Shown: piece by piece, positions 44,356 through 53,405 of the stretch
Position numbering within the stretch: the stretch's first letter is position 1
How the letters are laid out: each line of letters opens with the position of its first letter
Origin: Methylobacterium nonmethylotrophicum
Lineage (GTDB): Bacteria; Pseudomonadota; Alphaproteobacteria; Rhizobiales; Beijerinckiaceae
Reading direction: 5' to 3'
Assembly (NCBI RefSeq): GCF_004745635.1
Contig: NZ_SRLB01000024.1
Coordinates: 1-64,000, forward strand
Length of the DNA: 64,000 nucleotides
Notes under the pieces: generated by a model
The model's input: only the letters and a program-made list of their open reading frames with translations
Told to the model about the DNA's origin: nothing
Database searches by the model: none
Position numbers and translations under genes: made by a program

Positions 44356-45051
44356 CTACTCGCGTACCAAGCGGCCGCTGTAGACCGCCGGCCCTGTCGG
44401 GGCGCCCGAGGGCGAGCCGCCCGGTGGCTCCAGGGTGACAGCCAGGCTCGCACCGTCGAGGAGCGCGCGGTCCCTGGCTGGCAGGGACAGCCGCGTACCG
44501 GCCTCATCGCGAACGAGGCCGAGCGAGCGCGGCGTACCGGAGGCCGGCACGACCCAAAGTTCGAGGCTGCGGTCGCGGGGCACCTCGGCGGCGAGCGCCC
44601 GGACCTCTACGGTGCCGGCCCCCGGATCGACCCGCACCACAAGGGCCGGCAGCTCGCCGCCCCGGTTCACCACGGCGAGATAGCGCGCCGCGTCGGGCCG
44701 CGGCGCCAGGCGCTCCACGGCGATGAACAGGGCGAGGCCCGCGGCCAGCGCCCCTGCCGCGAGAGCAGTGCGGCGCCAGCGCCGGAGCGCAGGGCGCAGA
44801 TCGACGGGAGCCGCAGGCCGGGGCGAGTCGGCCGGCAGCCGGGCGGCGATGTGGTCCCAGGCGTCTGGCGGCGGCGCCACCTCGGGCACGGCCCCGGCCA
44901 GGGGGGCGAGGCGGGCCTCCCAAGCGCGCTCGGCGGCGGCGAGCGCCGGGGAACCGGCGCGCTCGCGCCGGTAAGCCTCGCGCTCGTCGGCGTTCAGGGT
45001 ACCGAGCACGTATTCGGCGGCGCGCAGGTCGGTCTCGTCGGGCGTGCTCAT
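44356..45051 (-). CDS. RskA-like anti-sigma factor (second pair)
   Basis: I chose the ATG at 45051, which overlaps the sigma stop as ATGA (231 residues). The N-terminal domain has RAAEYVLGTLNADEREAYRR, followed by one membrane segment (ALAAGALAAGLALFIAVERL) and an RskA-like periplasmic domain ending VTLEPPGGSPSGAPTGP. This end matches that of the anti-sigma factor at 39992, so the two are paralogues. It should inhibit the overlapping ECF sigma factor. The fasciclin gene is encoded next on the same strand. Confidence 0.87.
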   Translation of the reverse strand: MSTPDETDLRAAEYVLGTLNADEREAYRRERAGSPALAAAERAWEARLAPLAGAVPEVAPPPDAWDHIAARLPADSPRPAAPVDLRPALRRWRRTALAAGALAAGLALFIAVERLAPRPDAARYLAVVNRGGELPALVVRVDPGAGTVEVRALAAEVPRDRSLELWVVPASGTPRSLGLVRDEAGTRLSLPARDRALLDGASLAVTLEPPGGSPSGAPTGPAVYSGRLVRE

Positions 45052-45626
45052 GCGGCGGCATCCAGGCAGTCCCGCAGCGCCGCGAGCCCGCGATGCAGCC
45101 AGGTCTTCACGGTGTTGACCGGCCGGTCGTAGCGCAGGGCCAGTTCCTCGCGCGACAGGCCCTCGCAATAAGCCATGACCACGCAGTCGCGCTGCGCCGG
45201 CTCGAGGCGCCCGAGGCAGGAAAGCAGCGCGTCGCGGTTCAGGAACGCGGCCTCGCTGTCCCGCGGATCGGCAATGCGGGACAGCCAGTCCTCCTCGTCG
45301 TCCCCGGTCACCGGCATCGGCACTTCACCCTTCCGGCGCATCAGGTCGATGGCGCGGTGGCGCGCGATCGCCACGAGCCAAGCCATCGGCTGTCCCGCTT
45401 CCGGGGCGTAGCCCGCCGCGCTCTGCCAGATCCGCAGATAGGCATCCTGCAGCACGTCCTCGGCCATGGCCCGGTCGCGGACGATACGCAGGGTCAGGGC
45501 GAAAAGTTTCGGGGCCGTGCGCTCGTAGAGCACGCGCAGGGCTGCCTCATCGCGGCGAGCGACCTGTGCGATCAGGACCGCGAGGTTTGTCTCTGCGATC
45601 TCCGGCCGTCGCCCCAGACGCATCAT
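45048..45626 (-). CDS. ECF sigma factor (second pair)
   Basis: I chose the ATG at 45626 (192 residues, MMRLGRRPEIAETNLAV). The upstream extension to 45758 has no sigma-factor character. Region 2 reads IVRDRAMAEDVLQDAYLRIW with ARHRAIDLMRR. Region 4 is ALRYDRPVNTVKTWLHRGL. It is a paralogue of the ECF factor at 40699 and shares the same sigma/anti-sigma arrangement. Its targets probably include the downstream fasciclin gene and perhaps the molybdoenzyme cluster. Confidence 0.89.
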   Translation of the reverse strand: MMRLGRRPEIAETNLAVLIAQVARRDEAALRVLYERTAPKLFALTLRIVRDRAMAEDVLQDAYLRIWQSAAGYAPEAGQPMAWLVAIARHRAIDLMRRKGEVPMPVTGDDEEDWLSRIADPRDSEAAFLNRDALLSCLGRLEPAQRDCVVMAYCEGLSREELALRYDRPVNTVKTWLHRGLAALRDCLDAAA

Positions 45627-45794
45627 CCCCAAGGTGCTCCACCACTTGCGCCGGTGTTGTGCGGCACGACCGTATTCCACTGGTGCCGGAGCACCACGGG
45701 AAGCGCAAGCCATAGCCTTGGGGCGTCTGCTGCCGGGTCGAGTGGTGATGTCCTCCACGGGGACTTCCGAGGGTGCCCCCTGGCCTCATCGGAA

Positions 45795-46229
45795 TTACGT
45801 TGCTGGATACGGTCCCTGGAACAGGTCGCCCATCGCCTTGCGCCGAAACACGGTGCGCCAGCGGCGGCGCTGATGCTCATCGCGGTCGTGCAGTATGTGG
45901 CAGCGCTGGCAGAACGCCGCCAGGTTGGCGTCCTCATTGTTGGCGGTGTCGTGGTCGCGGTGGGCTGCCGCCAGCACCACCTTCGTGACGCGAACCCGGG
46001 CAAGCAGATCCTCGTCGCGCAGGCGCTGCCGGAGCCGGCGGCCCTGGCCGTCGCGCCAGCCCGAGATCTCGGCATCCCACCACCGGCCGTCGCCGAGGTG
46101 GAAGACCCGCTGCAGGTGCGGACGGGCGCATTCCTCGCACCGCCCCCGCGCCCGACGGAAGCGGATCGCGTCGGAGAGCTGGGGCCAGTCGATGGGATAG
46201 AAGAAGCGGTGCTCCGGCCGGATCGGCAT
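45795..46229 (-). CDS. HNH endonuclease-like protein
   Basis: 144 residues. The zinc-ribbon cysteines are in GRCEECARPH and CQRCHILHDRDEH, and the histidine pair is in LAAAHRDHDTANNED. This is the HNH-type pattern of small nucleases. Such proteins are usually phage- or plasmid-borne. It lies upstream of the second ECF sigma gene on the same strand, with 168 bp between. Confidence 0.82.
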   Translation of the reverse strand: MPIRPEHRFFYPIDWPQLSDAIRFRRARGRCEECARPHLQRVFHLGDGRWWDAEISGWRDGQGRRLRQRLRDEDLLARVRVTKVVLAAAHRDHDTANNEDANLAAFCQRCHILHDRDEHQRRRWRTVFRRKAMGDLFQGPYPAT

Positions 46230-46845
46230 TCCTGCTCCCCAGCTGGGCGGGTCTCACGTAGCGTGGGGAGCCTATCACGCTGTAAGGTTAAGCCTACCTT
46301 GTCGCACGACGCTCGACGTTTGGCTCCCAGTCGGGTCATCAAAGGGACGAGAGGCGCAAGGCCCATCAACAGAAGTCTGTTTTGGGCATGCGGATGAAGA
46401 CCGGCACCGCCGGTTCGCTATGGGTGCACTTTTAACGAACTGGTCCTGATCGCGGCTTCCGACCCGCTGCCGACCCTCGGAACGTCCGCTTCATGGCAGA
46501 TGGTGGATACAGACGTACGATCGGGCTAGACGGTAGGCTGCCAGCCCGCTTCGAGCTGTCTGGACGCGAGACCTCCTTGGCGTCACCTCATCGCGTCGAC
46601 TCCGCGGTGGAGCGACCGGCGGTGAATTTCCCGGTTCGGCCTGAAACTTTTCTCGGCACGCCTCCGTACAGGTCGGCGTACGCCCGGTCCGGGCGCGGCG
46701 CGAGGTCTTGCCTCGGCGTCCGATCTGTTGCGTTCCAACGTCATCGGAGTTAGGTTTTTATTCGCAATATCAGGAACTTGGAGGTCGGTTGATCTCTTCA
46801 CTCCCTGTGCGAAAGGGGATCCCATCCCCGTACAGGAGACGTTGA
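46230..46845. other. Intergenic region upstream of the Met-rich peptide gene
   Basis: About 600 bases without a convincing gene. A small hairpin (accggc/gccggt) is at 46400-46414. The last 60 bases contain gatcccatccccgtac, a possible ECF-type -10 region, and an aggag ribosome-binding site before the ATG at 46846. The frame at 46493-46753 looks like random coding. Confidence 0.4.
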
Positions 46846-47076
46846 ATGAAGATCACCACCCTTGCCTTCGCCGCCTCGGTCCTCGGCAGCCTCGCTTTCG
46901 GAGCCGGCGCCGCTTCCGCTGGCCCGATGGGCCCGAACGGTCTCCAGGCCGGCTCCCCGACCGTCACCCAGGTCCGGATGACCAGCAGCGAGCGCATGAT
47001 GATGAAGAAGCGCATGATGCGGAAGAAGATGATGAAGCGCCGGATGATGAAGCAGCGCATGATGAACCGCATGTAG
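46846..47076 (+). CDS. Secreted Met/Lys/Arg-rich peptide (MrpX-like)
   Basis: 76 residues. A Sec signal peptide (TLAFAASVLGSLAFGAGAAS) ends before GPMGPNG. The mature peptide has about 51 residues, of which about 14 are methionine, in doublets and triplets separated by Lys/Arg (SERMMMKKRMMRKKMMKR). There is no cysteine. A dense periplasmic methionine array can absorb oxidants and be reduced again, as described for MrpX of Azospira. The next two genes on the same strand are a cytochrome b and a YedY-like molybdoenzyme, the expected reducing pair. Confidence 0.75.
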   Translation: MKITTLAFAASVLGSLAFGAGAASAGPMGPNGLQAGSPTVTQVRMTSSERMMMKKRMMRKKMMKRRMMKQRMMNRM

Positions 47077-47151
47077 GCGGTCATCCGAACGCGGCGGCTC
47101 GGCCCTCGGGCCGGTCGCCGCGCCCCGAGGTCCCCAGGATACGCCGACATC

Positions 47152-48036
47152 GTGCCACGCACCTACCTGACGCGCTCTGCCCCCGATCTTGGCGAGGTCG
47201 AGCGCCGACGCTGGATGTTCCGCCATCCCGTCGTTATCCGGGTCACCCACTGGGTGAACGCGCTGTGCCTCCTCGTGCTGCTTATGAGCGGCCTGCAGAT
47301 CTTCAACGCCCACCCAGCCCTGTACTGGGGCAAGGTCTCGACCTTTGACACGCCGTTGCTGGCGATGTCCGCAACCGAGGACGAGCCGCCGAAGGGCACG
47401 ACGATGGTCCTAGGGCGGACCTTCGACACCACCGGCTATCTCGGCTCCTCAACCGGCGCCGACGGCGAGCCGGCCGACCGCGGCTTCCCGGCCTGGGCGA
47501 CGCTGCCGAGCGACCAGGACCTCACCGGCGGTCGCAGCTGGCACTTCTTCTTCGCCTGGGCCTTCGTCCTGAACGGCGCCCTCTACCTGATCTACGGCCT
47601 GCTCAGCGGGCAATTGCGCTTCCGTGTCGTCCCGCAGCGTGACCAGATCCAGCGTTTCGGTGCGTCGATTTGGGAACATCTGACCCTGCGCTTTCCGCAA
47701 GGCGACGAGGCCAAGCGCTACAATGTCATCCAGAAGCTGACCTACGCCATCGTCCTGTTCGTGCTCCTGCCGGTGCAGGTGCTGGCGGGCTTGGCGATGT
47801 CACCGGCCATGGACGCCGCCTTCCCCTTCCTGCTGACGCTGTTCGACGGACGCCAGTCGGCCCGCACGGTCCACTTCGTCGTGGCGGCCCTGCTCGTCCT
47901 GTTCGTGGTCGTGCACGTCGCCCTGGTCCTGCTGTCGGGCTTCTGGAACAACATGCGCGGCATGCTCACCGGCTGGTTCGTGATCGAGCGCAAGGTCGAG
48001 CCAGCCGCCTCCATCGAAGGGGACCCCCGGTCATGA
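47152..48036 (+). CDS. Membrane cytochrome b (electron donor of the molybdoenzyme)
   Basis: 294 residues from a GTG at 47152. Four or more hydrophobic segments are visible. Likely heme histidines include those in VIRVTHWVNAL, WHFFFAWAFVL and VVVHVALVLL. The pattern is that of a cytochrome b561/thiosulfate-reductase type b subunit. Its stop overlaps the molybdoenzyme start as ATGA, so the two are translated together. It should feed quinol electrons to the periplasmic reductase. It is functionally analogous to YedZ/MsrQ, although the sequence is not a YedZ. Confidence 0.85.
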   Translation: MPRTYLTRSAPDLGEVERRRWMFRHPVVIRVTHWVNALCLLVLLMSGLQIFNAHPALYWGKVSTFDTPLLAMSATEDEPPKGTTMVLGRTFDTTGYLGSSTGADGEPADRGFPAWATLPSDQDLTGGRSWHFFFAWAFVLNGALYLIYGLLSGQLRFRVVPQRDQIQRFGASIWEHLTLRFPQGDEAKRYNVIQKLTYAIVLFVLLPVQVLAGLAMSPAMDAAFPFLLTLFDGRQSARTVHFVVAALLVLFVVVHVALVLLSGFWNNMRGMLTGWFVIERKVEPAASIEGDPRS

Positions 48037-48956
48037 AGGGCTCGCCCAATCGTCGGTCCCTCCTGCTCGGAGCTTCCGCCACGGCCGCGGCGGCCATGCT
48101 CGTGGGCTGCGACCGCCTCGGCAACGCCGAGTGGTTCCGACGCACGCTGAAGACCGGCGAGGACGCCAACATGTTCGTCCAGCGCCTGCTCCTGGGCGAG
48201 GTGACGTTGGCACCGGAATACGCCGAGGCCGACATCTCGCCATGGTTCAAGCCGAACGGGACCGAGGACCCGCCGGACAAGGACTACAAGGCCCTGGCGA
48301 AGGGCAAGTTCGCCAAGTACCACTTGGAGGTCGGCGGCCACGTGGAGGAGCCCTTCAAGCTGTCTTTGGCCGACCTCCGCAAGCTCCCGGCCCGAACCCA
48401 GATCACGCGGCACGATTGCGTCGAGGGCTGGAGCGCCATCGGCAAATGGACCGGGGTGCCACTCGCCGAACTGCTCAATCGCGCCCGGCTCAAGCCGCAG
48501 GCGCGCTACGTGGTGTTTCACTGCGCCGACACTATGGACCAGGGTAACCCGCTCGAAGGCGGGGGAGACGATGAGGAGACCGACGAGGTCCCTGCCGGCA
48601 ACGCTAACCCGAGCATGACCAAGCAGTCGGGCGGCGACGAGAACAGGAAGGATTACGGCGGTCAACAGGCGACGGTTGGCACCGCGGTAAGCGGCGGAAC
48701 GCCGGTTCGGTTCTACGAGAGCATTGATCTGGTCGACGCGTTCCATCCTCAAACCATCCTCGCCTACAACATGAACGGAGAGGCCCTTCCTGTATCGAAC
48801 GGCGCGCCATTACGCCTACGCGTTGAGCGAAGCCTCGGATACAAGCAGGCAAAGTACGTGATGCGCATCGAGGTGGTCGAGAGCTTCGCCCATATCGGCG
48901 AGGGCAAGGGCGGTTACTGGGAGGACCAGGGCTACGCTTGGTATGCCGGGATCTGA
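48033..48956 (+). CDS. Periplasmic molybdenum-cofactor oxidoreductase (YedY/MsrP- or sulfite-oxidase-like)
   Basis: 307 residues from the ATG at 48033, with a 4-bp overlap. A twin-arginine signal (SPNRRSLLLGAS) is followed by a lipobox-like LVGC. The cofactor-binding cysteine lies in TRHDCVEGWSAIGKW, and the active-site region continues with HPQTILAYNMNGEALPVSNG, GYKQAKYVMRIEVVE and the closing GKGGYWEDQGYAWYAGI. An acidic, Gly-rich loop of about 55 residues (GGGDDEETDEVPAGN...) interrupts the usual fold. Such enzymes reduce methionine sulfoxide in periplasmic proteins. With the Met-rich peptide gene just upstream, this peptide may be the substrate. Confidence 0.88.
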   Translation: MKGSPNRRSLLLGASATAAAAMLVGCDRLGNAEWFRRTLKTGEDANMFVQRLLLGEVTLAPEYAEADISPWFKPNGTEDPPDKDYKALAKGKFAKYHLEVGGHVEEPFKLSLADLRKLPARTQITRHDCVEGWSAIGKWTGVPLAELLNRARLKPQARYVVFHCADTMDQGNPLEGGGDDEETDEVPAGNANPSMTKQSGGDENRKDYGGQQATVGTAVSGGTPVRFYESIDLVDAFHPQTILAYNMNGEALPVSNGAPLRLRVERSLGYKQAKYVMRIEVVESFAHIGEGKGGYWEDQGYAWYAGI

Positions 48957-49751
48957 CCTGCCTCTCGTCAGGGTTCCGCCGGCATCTGTGCGGGAAAGCC
49001 CTTGTTGATCGTGTCGATGACCGCGCCTCAAGGGGAGTCCAAGTTGCCGGAGTGTTGACGAACACTTGCTTCGAGGAGGCGCCGACGGCGATCCGGGCGA
49101 TTAGCATGCGTTACAGGCTGAACGTCCGTTCTCGGGCCGCGAGTTAGGGTCCGTTCCCCACCCGTTGCAGACGGACCGTCTGGTTCGATTTGGGCATACC
49201 CCTGGTGAACCCGCCTCAGAGCGGCCTGGGGACACCTACCAGACCGGCCAAACTGAACCGGCAACAGGTGAACCATCCCAACTGGATCAGTAGCCACTCG
49301 CCGCATCGCGTTTTGTCCGCATGAGCATGCCCCTGCGGACATGGTGCAACGCACAATGCTAATCTCATCCCTTGACCGCCGGGGTCCATTCGCCTCCGGC
49401 CTCGACCCATGCGAGCGCCGCGCTCGCCTACGATCCCTGCGCGCAGTCTCCCGCCTCCACGTTGGCCCGTGAGGCGCAGCCCTCGACGCCGCGCTCAACG
49501 CGGCCGAGAACGATGAAGGGCAGCTCGCCAAGGCACTGACGGCCCTCAACTGGCTCGCCTCCCTCGACCCGCGGCGCGTGCTTGCGTCCTATGCCGCGTT
49601 CACCGCACCAGCGGCAGCGTGAGGGGGGCGCGGTCCGCGCCTCACGACTCCCCAAATCGCAGGTAACCGAAACCGGGTGGCAAAGCCGAACGTCGCCGTT
49701 ACAAGCGGGATGCAGACGGGTGCGAAGGGCTCGCCGTGCGTGTGAGCTGCT
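48957..49751. other. Intergenic region, possibly with a small gene remnant
   Basis: About 800 bases. An 8-bp inverted repeat (tgtccgca/tgcggaca, 49314-49341) lies in the middle. Near 49480-49620 an open frame without a start reads LDAALNAAENDEGQLAKAL, which looks like the end of a broken small gene. No complete gene is seen. The sensor kinase promoter should be near the end. Confidence 0.35.
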
Positions 49752-52586
49752 GTGACGCAAATCGACCCCACTAGCCATTCCCTTGCCAATCTGGCCCGAC
49801 TCGCGGCTCTCGATGCTTTGGCGGTGCTCGACACCCCGACCGAGCAGGGCTTCGATGATGTTGTGCGCCTCGCTTCTCGCCTCTGTGTGGCGCCCGTCGC
49901 TCTTGTCAGCCTCGTTGCCGCCGATCGACAGTGGTTCAAGGCCAATGTCGGCTTCCCGCGCTGCGAAACCGACCTTGAGCGCTCGGTCTGCAAGTTCGCA
50001 CTCTCCGAGCCCGATCTGCTCGTCATTCCGGATCTCACCGCTGACCCGCGTACGGCACCAAACCCCCTTGTCACGGGGGAGCCGCATATTCGCTTCTACG
50101 CCGGAGCACCGTTGCGCCTGACGAACGGCGCGTTCGTCGGCTCGCTGTGTGTCATTGATACCGTTGCCCGGCCCGCGGGGCTGACCCCGGAACAGGGGGA
50201 CGACCTGCGCGCCCTGGGCCGCCAGGTTGTCCTCCTGCTTGAGGCGCGACGATCGATGGTCCGCGACAGGGCCGAAGCTATCGAGAAGGGGGAAGCACAA
50301 GCCTCCGCGCTCGCGCGCGCCGCGGTGAGCGAGGCGCAGAACGTCTCCCTCCGCATCAGCGACCAACGCTCGCGCTCCGCCCAAGAAGCTGGGGGCGTCG
50401 GCACGTTCGAGCTGATCGTCGCTTCCGACATGATGCAGGTTTCGGCCGAGTTCTGTCGCCTCTACGGCGTGCCAGTCGCTCCCGTCTACTCGGCCGCGAT
50501 CTTCGAGGCGCTGGTGCTGCCCGAGGACGCCAGCGTGCGCTCCAGCGACGCGAGCCGCGAGGATGGCAGCGCAACGCTCGATGTCGAGTACCGCATCCAC
50601 CGTGCGGACGACGGCGAGCTGCGTTGGATCGCACGTCGGGCGAGCTTCACCCGCGACGAGCATGGGACCGTCGTCGGCATGTTCGGTACCGTCCGGGACG
50701 TCACCGAGCGCCGCAAGGTGCAGGACGCCCTACACGCCAGCGAGGCACTGGCTCGGCAGAACGTCCAGCGCGTCCAGCTGGCGCTGGCGGCCGGGGCGAT
50801 CATTGGCACCTGGAATTGGGACATTCCCTCAGACCGCTTCACCATCGACGAAGCCTTTGCCCAGACCTTCGGGCTTGATCCAGCCCTCGGACGTGAAGGC
50901 ATCCCGCTCGCTCAGATCGTCGCCACCGTGCATCCCGACGACAAGCTTGGGTTATCGGCCGCCATCACCACCGCTATTTTGCGGGGCGGTGCCTACGCTC
51001 ATCAGTACCGGGTGCGCCGAACGGACGGGCGCTACTACTGGATCGAGGCCAACGGTCGGGTTGACAGGGCGGAGGATGGTACACCGCTGAGCTTCCCTGG
51101 CGTCCTGCTCGATATTGAGGAGCGACGCGCTGCCCAGGCCGCGCTGACCGCGAGCGAGAGCCGATTGAGGGCGCTCGTGACTGCGGGCGCACAGTCCGTC
51201 TACCGAATGAGCCCCGACTGGCAGGAAATGCGCCAGCTCGACGGACGTGGCTTCCTCGCCGACACGGTAGTGCCAAGCGTGCACTGGCTCGACCTCTACA
51301 TCGATCCCGCCGACCGCCCGGAGGTGATGGCAGCGATCGAGGATGCGATCCGGCGCAAGGGCACGTTCGAGCTTGAGCATCGGGTGCGGCGGGCCGATGG
51401 AAGCTTTGGCTGGATGCTCTCACGCGCCGTTCCTCTCTTCGAGGAGCATGGCGAGATCGCGGAGTGGTTCGGGGCGGCGAGCGACGTGACCGCCCGTCGA
51501 ACCGCCGAGGCGCGGCAGGCAGCATTGGTCGAGATGGGCGATCAGTTGCGCGACCTTGGCACGGTGCCTACCATCGTACACGCAGCGGCCGGGATCGTCG
51601 CGCGGGTACTCGGTGCAACACGTGCCGGTTATGGCTTGGTCGATGTCGCACGCGAGACGGTAGAGATCCCATCCGATTGGTGCGCACCGGGGGTTTCCTC
51701 AGTCGCGGGTCTGCACGACTTCCGCGACTACGGCTCATACATTGAGGACCTACGGCGCGGCGCAGCCGTCCTGATCGGTGATGTAGAGCGCGACCCGCGC
51801 ACTCAGAAGAGCGCGGTGATGCTGCTCGCGATCGGTGTGCGGACGCTGATCAACGTGCCCGTGATGGAGCGCGGGCGCCTCGTCGGGATTGGCTTCATCC
51901 ACTCCGATCGACCTCACGCCCTCTCAGCCGAGGAATTGGCCTTTGTGCGGGCCGTGGCGGATCGGATCCAGGTCGCTGTGGCGCGTGTGCAGGCGGAGGC
52001 GCAGCAAGTACTGCTGAACGGCGAGCTGTCGCACCGGCTCAAGAACACCCTGTCGATGGTGCAGGGTATCGCCAGCCAGACGCTACGCAGCGTGCCGGAC
52101 CAGGCCCCCGTCCAGGCTTTCACGCAGCGGCTGGTAGCCCTATCGCAGGCGCACGATGTGCTCTTGCAGGACAGCTGGACAGCCGCGCCGATGCGCGCCG
52201 TCGTCGACCGTGTGCTGGCCGTGCAAGCGCCCCTGGAGCGCTTCCAGATCAATGGCCCCAACCTCTCGCTGGCCCCTCAGGCGACACTGTCGCTCTCGAT
52301 GCTGCTGCACGAGCTGACCACGAACGCCGTAAAGTACGGCGCGCTCTCGACAGAAGCGGGGATGGTCAATGTTGCCTGGTGGGTCGAGGATGACGACGAT
52401 CGAACGGCCGTGCTGACCTGGCAGGAGCATGGTGGTCCGCCAGCGCAAGCGCCAACGCGCCGTGGTTTCGGAACGCGGTTGATTCAGCTTGGGCTGGTGG
52501 GAACCCGTGACACTCGGCTGAGTTATAACCAGTTGGGCTTCGGTGCTGAATTTCGAGCGCCTAGCTCAGAAATGGTAGCGTCGTGA
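49752..52586 (+). CDS. GAF/PAS sensor histidine kinase, HWE/HisKA2 type
   Basis: 944 residues from a GTG at 49752, with no membrane segment, so it is cytoplasmic. An N-terminal GAF domain (about residues 20-175: VALVSLVAADRQWFKANVGF) is followed by three PAS segments, with the second carrying YRVRRTDGRYYWIEANGRVD. A second GAF domain (about 600-760) and the kinase core come next. The dimerisation helix with the phospho-accepting His is ELSHRLKNTLSMVQG and the N-box is LHELTTNAVKYGAL. This HWE/HisKA2 type is common in alphaproteobacteria. The response regulator is 34 bp downstream. Confidence 0.92.
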   Translation: MTQIDPTSHSLANLARLAALDALAVLDTPTEQGFDDVVRLASRLCVAPVALVSLVAADRQWFKANVGFPRCETDLERSVCKFALSEPDLLVIPDLTADPRTAPNPLVTGEPHIRFYAGAPLRLTNGAFVGSLCVIDTVARPAGLTPEQGDDLRALGRQVVLLLEARRSMVRDRAEAIEKGEAQASALARAAVSEAQNVSLRISDQRSRSAQEAGGVGTFELIVASDMMQVSAEFCRLYGVPVAPVYSAAIFEALVLPEDASVRSSDASREDGSATLDVEYRIHRADDGELRWIARRASFTRDEHGTVVGMFGTVRDVTERRKVQDALHASEALARQNVQRVQLALAAGAIIGTWNWDIPSDRFTIDEAFAQTFGLDPALGREGIPLAQIVATVHPDDKLGLSAAITTAILRGGAYAHQYRVRRTDGRYYWIEANGRVDRAEDGTPLSFPGVLLDIEERRAAQAALTASESRLRALVTAGAQSVYRMSPDWQEMRQLDGRGFLADTVVPSVHWLDLYIDPADRPEVMAAIEDAIRRKGTFELEHRVRRADGSFGWMLSRAVPLFEEHGEIAEWFGAASDVTARRTAEARQAALVEMGDQLRDLGTVPTIVHAAAGIVARVLGATRAGYGLVDVARETVEIPSDWCAPGVSSVAGLHDFRDYGSYIEDLRRGAAVLIGDVERDPRTQKSAVMLLAIGVRTLINVPVMERGRLVGIGFIHSDRPHALSAEELAFVRAVADRIQVAVARVQAEAQQVLLNGELSHRLKNTLSMVQGIASQTLRSVPDQAPVQAFTQRLVALSQAHDVLLQDSWTAAPMRAVVDRVLAVQAPLERFQINGPNLSLAPQATLSLSMLLHELTTNAVKYGALSTEAGMVNVAWWVEDDDDRTAVLTWQEHGGPPAQAPTRRGFGTRLIQLGLVGTRDTRLSYNQLGFGAEFRAPSSEMVAS

Positions 52587-52620
52587 TCCGGGCGGTGACG
52601 GGTTCTCACGAGGGGAGCCC

Positions 52621-53004
52621 ATGACGACGCAGCGCGACGAGCGCCGACCGATCGTACTTCTGATTGAAGACGACCCGATCCTGATGATGACCCTGTCGGA
52701 CCTGATCGAGGATGCCGACTGTGACGTTGTCGAGGCAACGACGACCGCCAAGGCGATCCGTATCCTTGAGGAGCGCACGGACATCCGCGTGGTGATGGCG
52801 GACCTGGATGTGCGCGGATCGGTGATGGGGCTGAAGCTAGCCGCCCTGATCCGAGATCGCTGGCCGCCAATTGAGCTTATCCTGACGGGTGCGGTGAAGC
52901 CGGATCTGTCGAGCATTCCGACCCGTGGTGTGTTCCACGACAAGCCATTCGACCATGCGGGCATCATCCAAAGCGTTCGCTCGCTCGCATCAGCCAACAG
53001 TTGA
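52621..53004 (+). CDS. Single-domain response regulator
   Basis: 127 residues, receiver domain only. The acidic pocket is LLIEDDPILM, the phospho-accepting aspartate is probably D61 in VVMADLDVRG, and the threonine and lysine are in LILTGAV and FHDKPFD. A gaggggag ribosome-binding site precedes the ATG. With no output domain it probably acts by protein-protein contact or in a phosphorelay. It is cotranscribed with the upstream HWE kinase. Confidence 0.92.
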   Translation: MTTQRDERRPIVLLIEDDPILMMTLSDLIEDADCDVVEATTTAKAIRILEERTDIRVVMADLDVRGSVMGLKLAALIRDRWPPIELILTGAVKPDLSSIPTRGVFHDKPFDHAGIIQSVRSLASANS

Positions 53005-53405
53005 TTAAAGTCCGTAATGGTTCGAAAGCGGCCCGAAGCGACGCCTAAAGACCGTTAGGGTATACCCATGCGGACATGCCACGGACGCATGACCGGTTAA
53101 GATGGATCTGTGACGTCCACCAACGACGCGGTCCGATTTGGGATGCCGCTCATGTGGACCTGAGCTGGAGCCGGTCCGATGAAGCAGGACCTAACGGACT
53201 GATCAAGGCGGTGCGTCTGATGCATGGATAGGTGTCGAGCGCGCTGCAAACGCACTCGCTGCCTCGTTTGGTCGCCGTCCTTGGCCTAACCAATTGTCCT
53301 CATTCCGAATTTGCTCAGCGGACACGTTCGAGGATCAATACAAATAGATACAGCTCCTATATTGCTTCCGTATCAGCCTGTTTATGGACTACTCAAGGCG
53401 CAATA
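53005..53405. other. Intergenic region
   Basis: About 400 bases between the response regulator and the convergent TonB receptor. The last 130 bases are AT-rich. I see no coding sequence or strong hairpin. Confidence 0.4.

Noticed and set aside
46493..46753. 86-residue frame upstream of the Met-rich peptide
   Set aside because: No ribosome-binding site, no domain, and composition like random coding.
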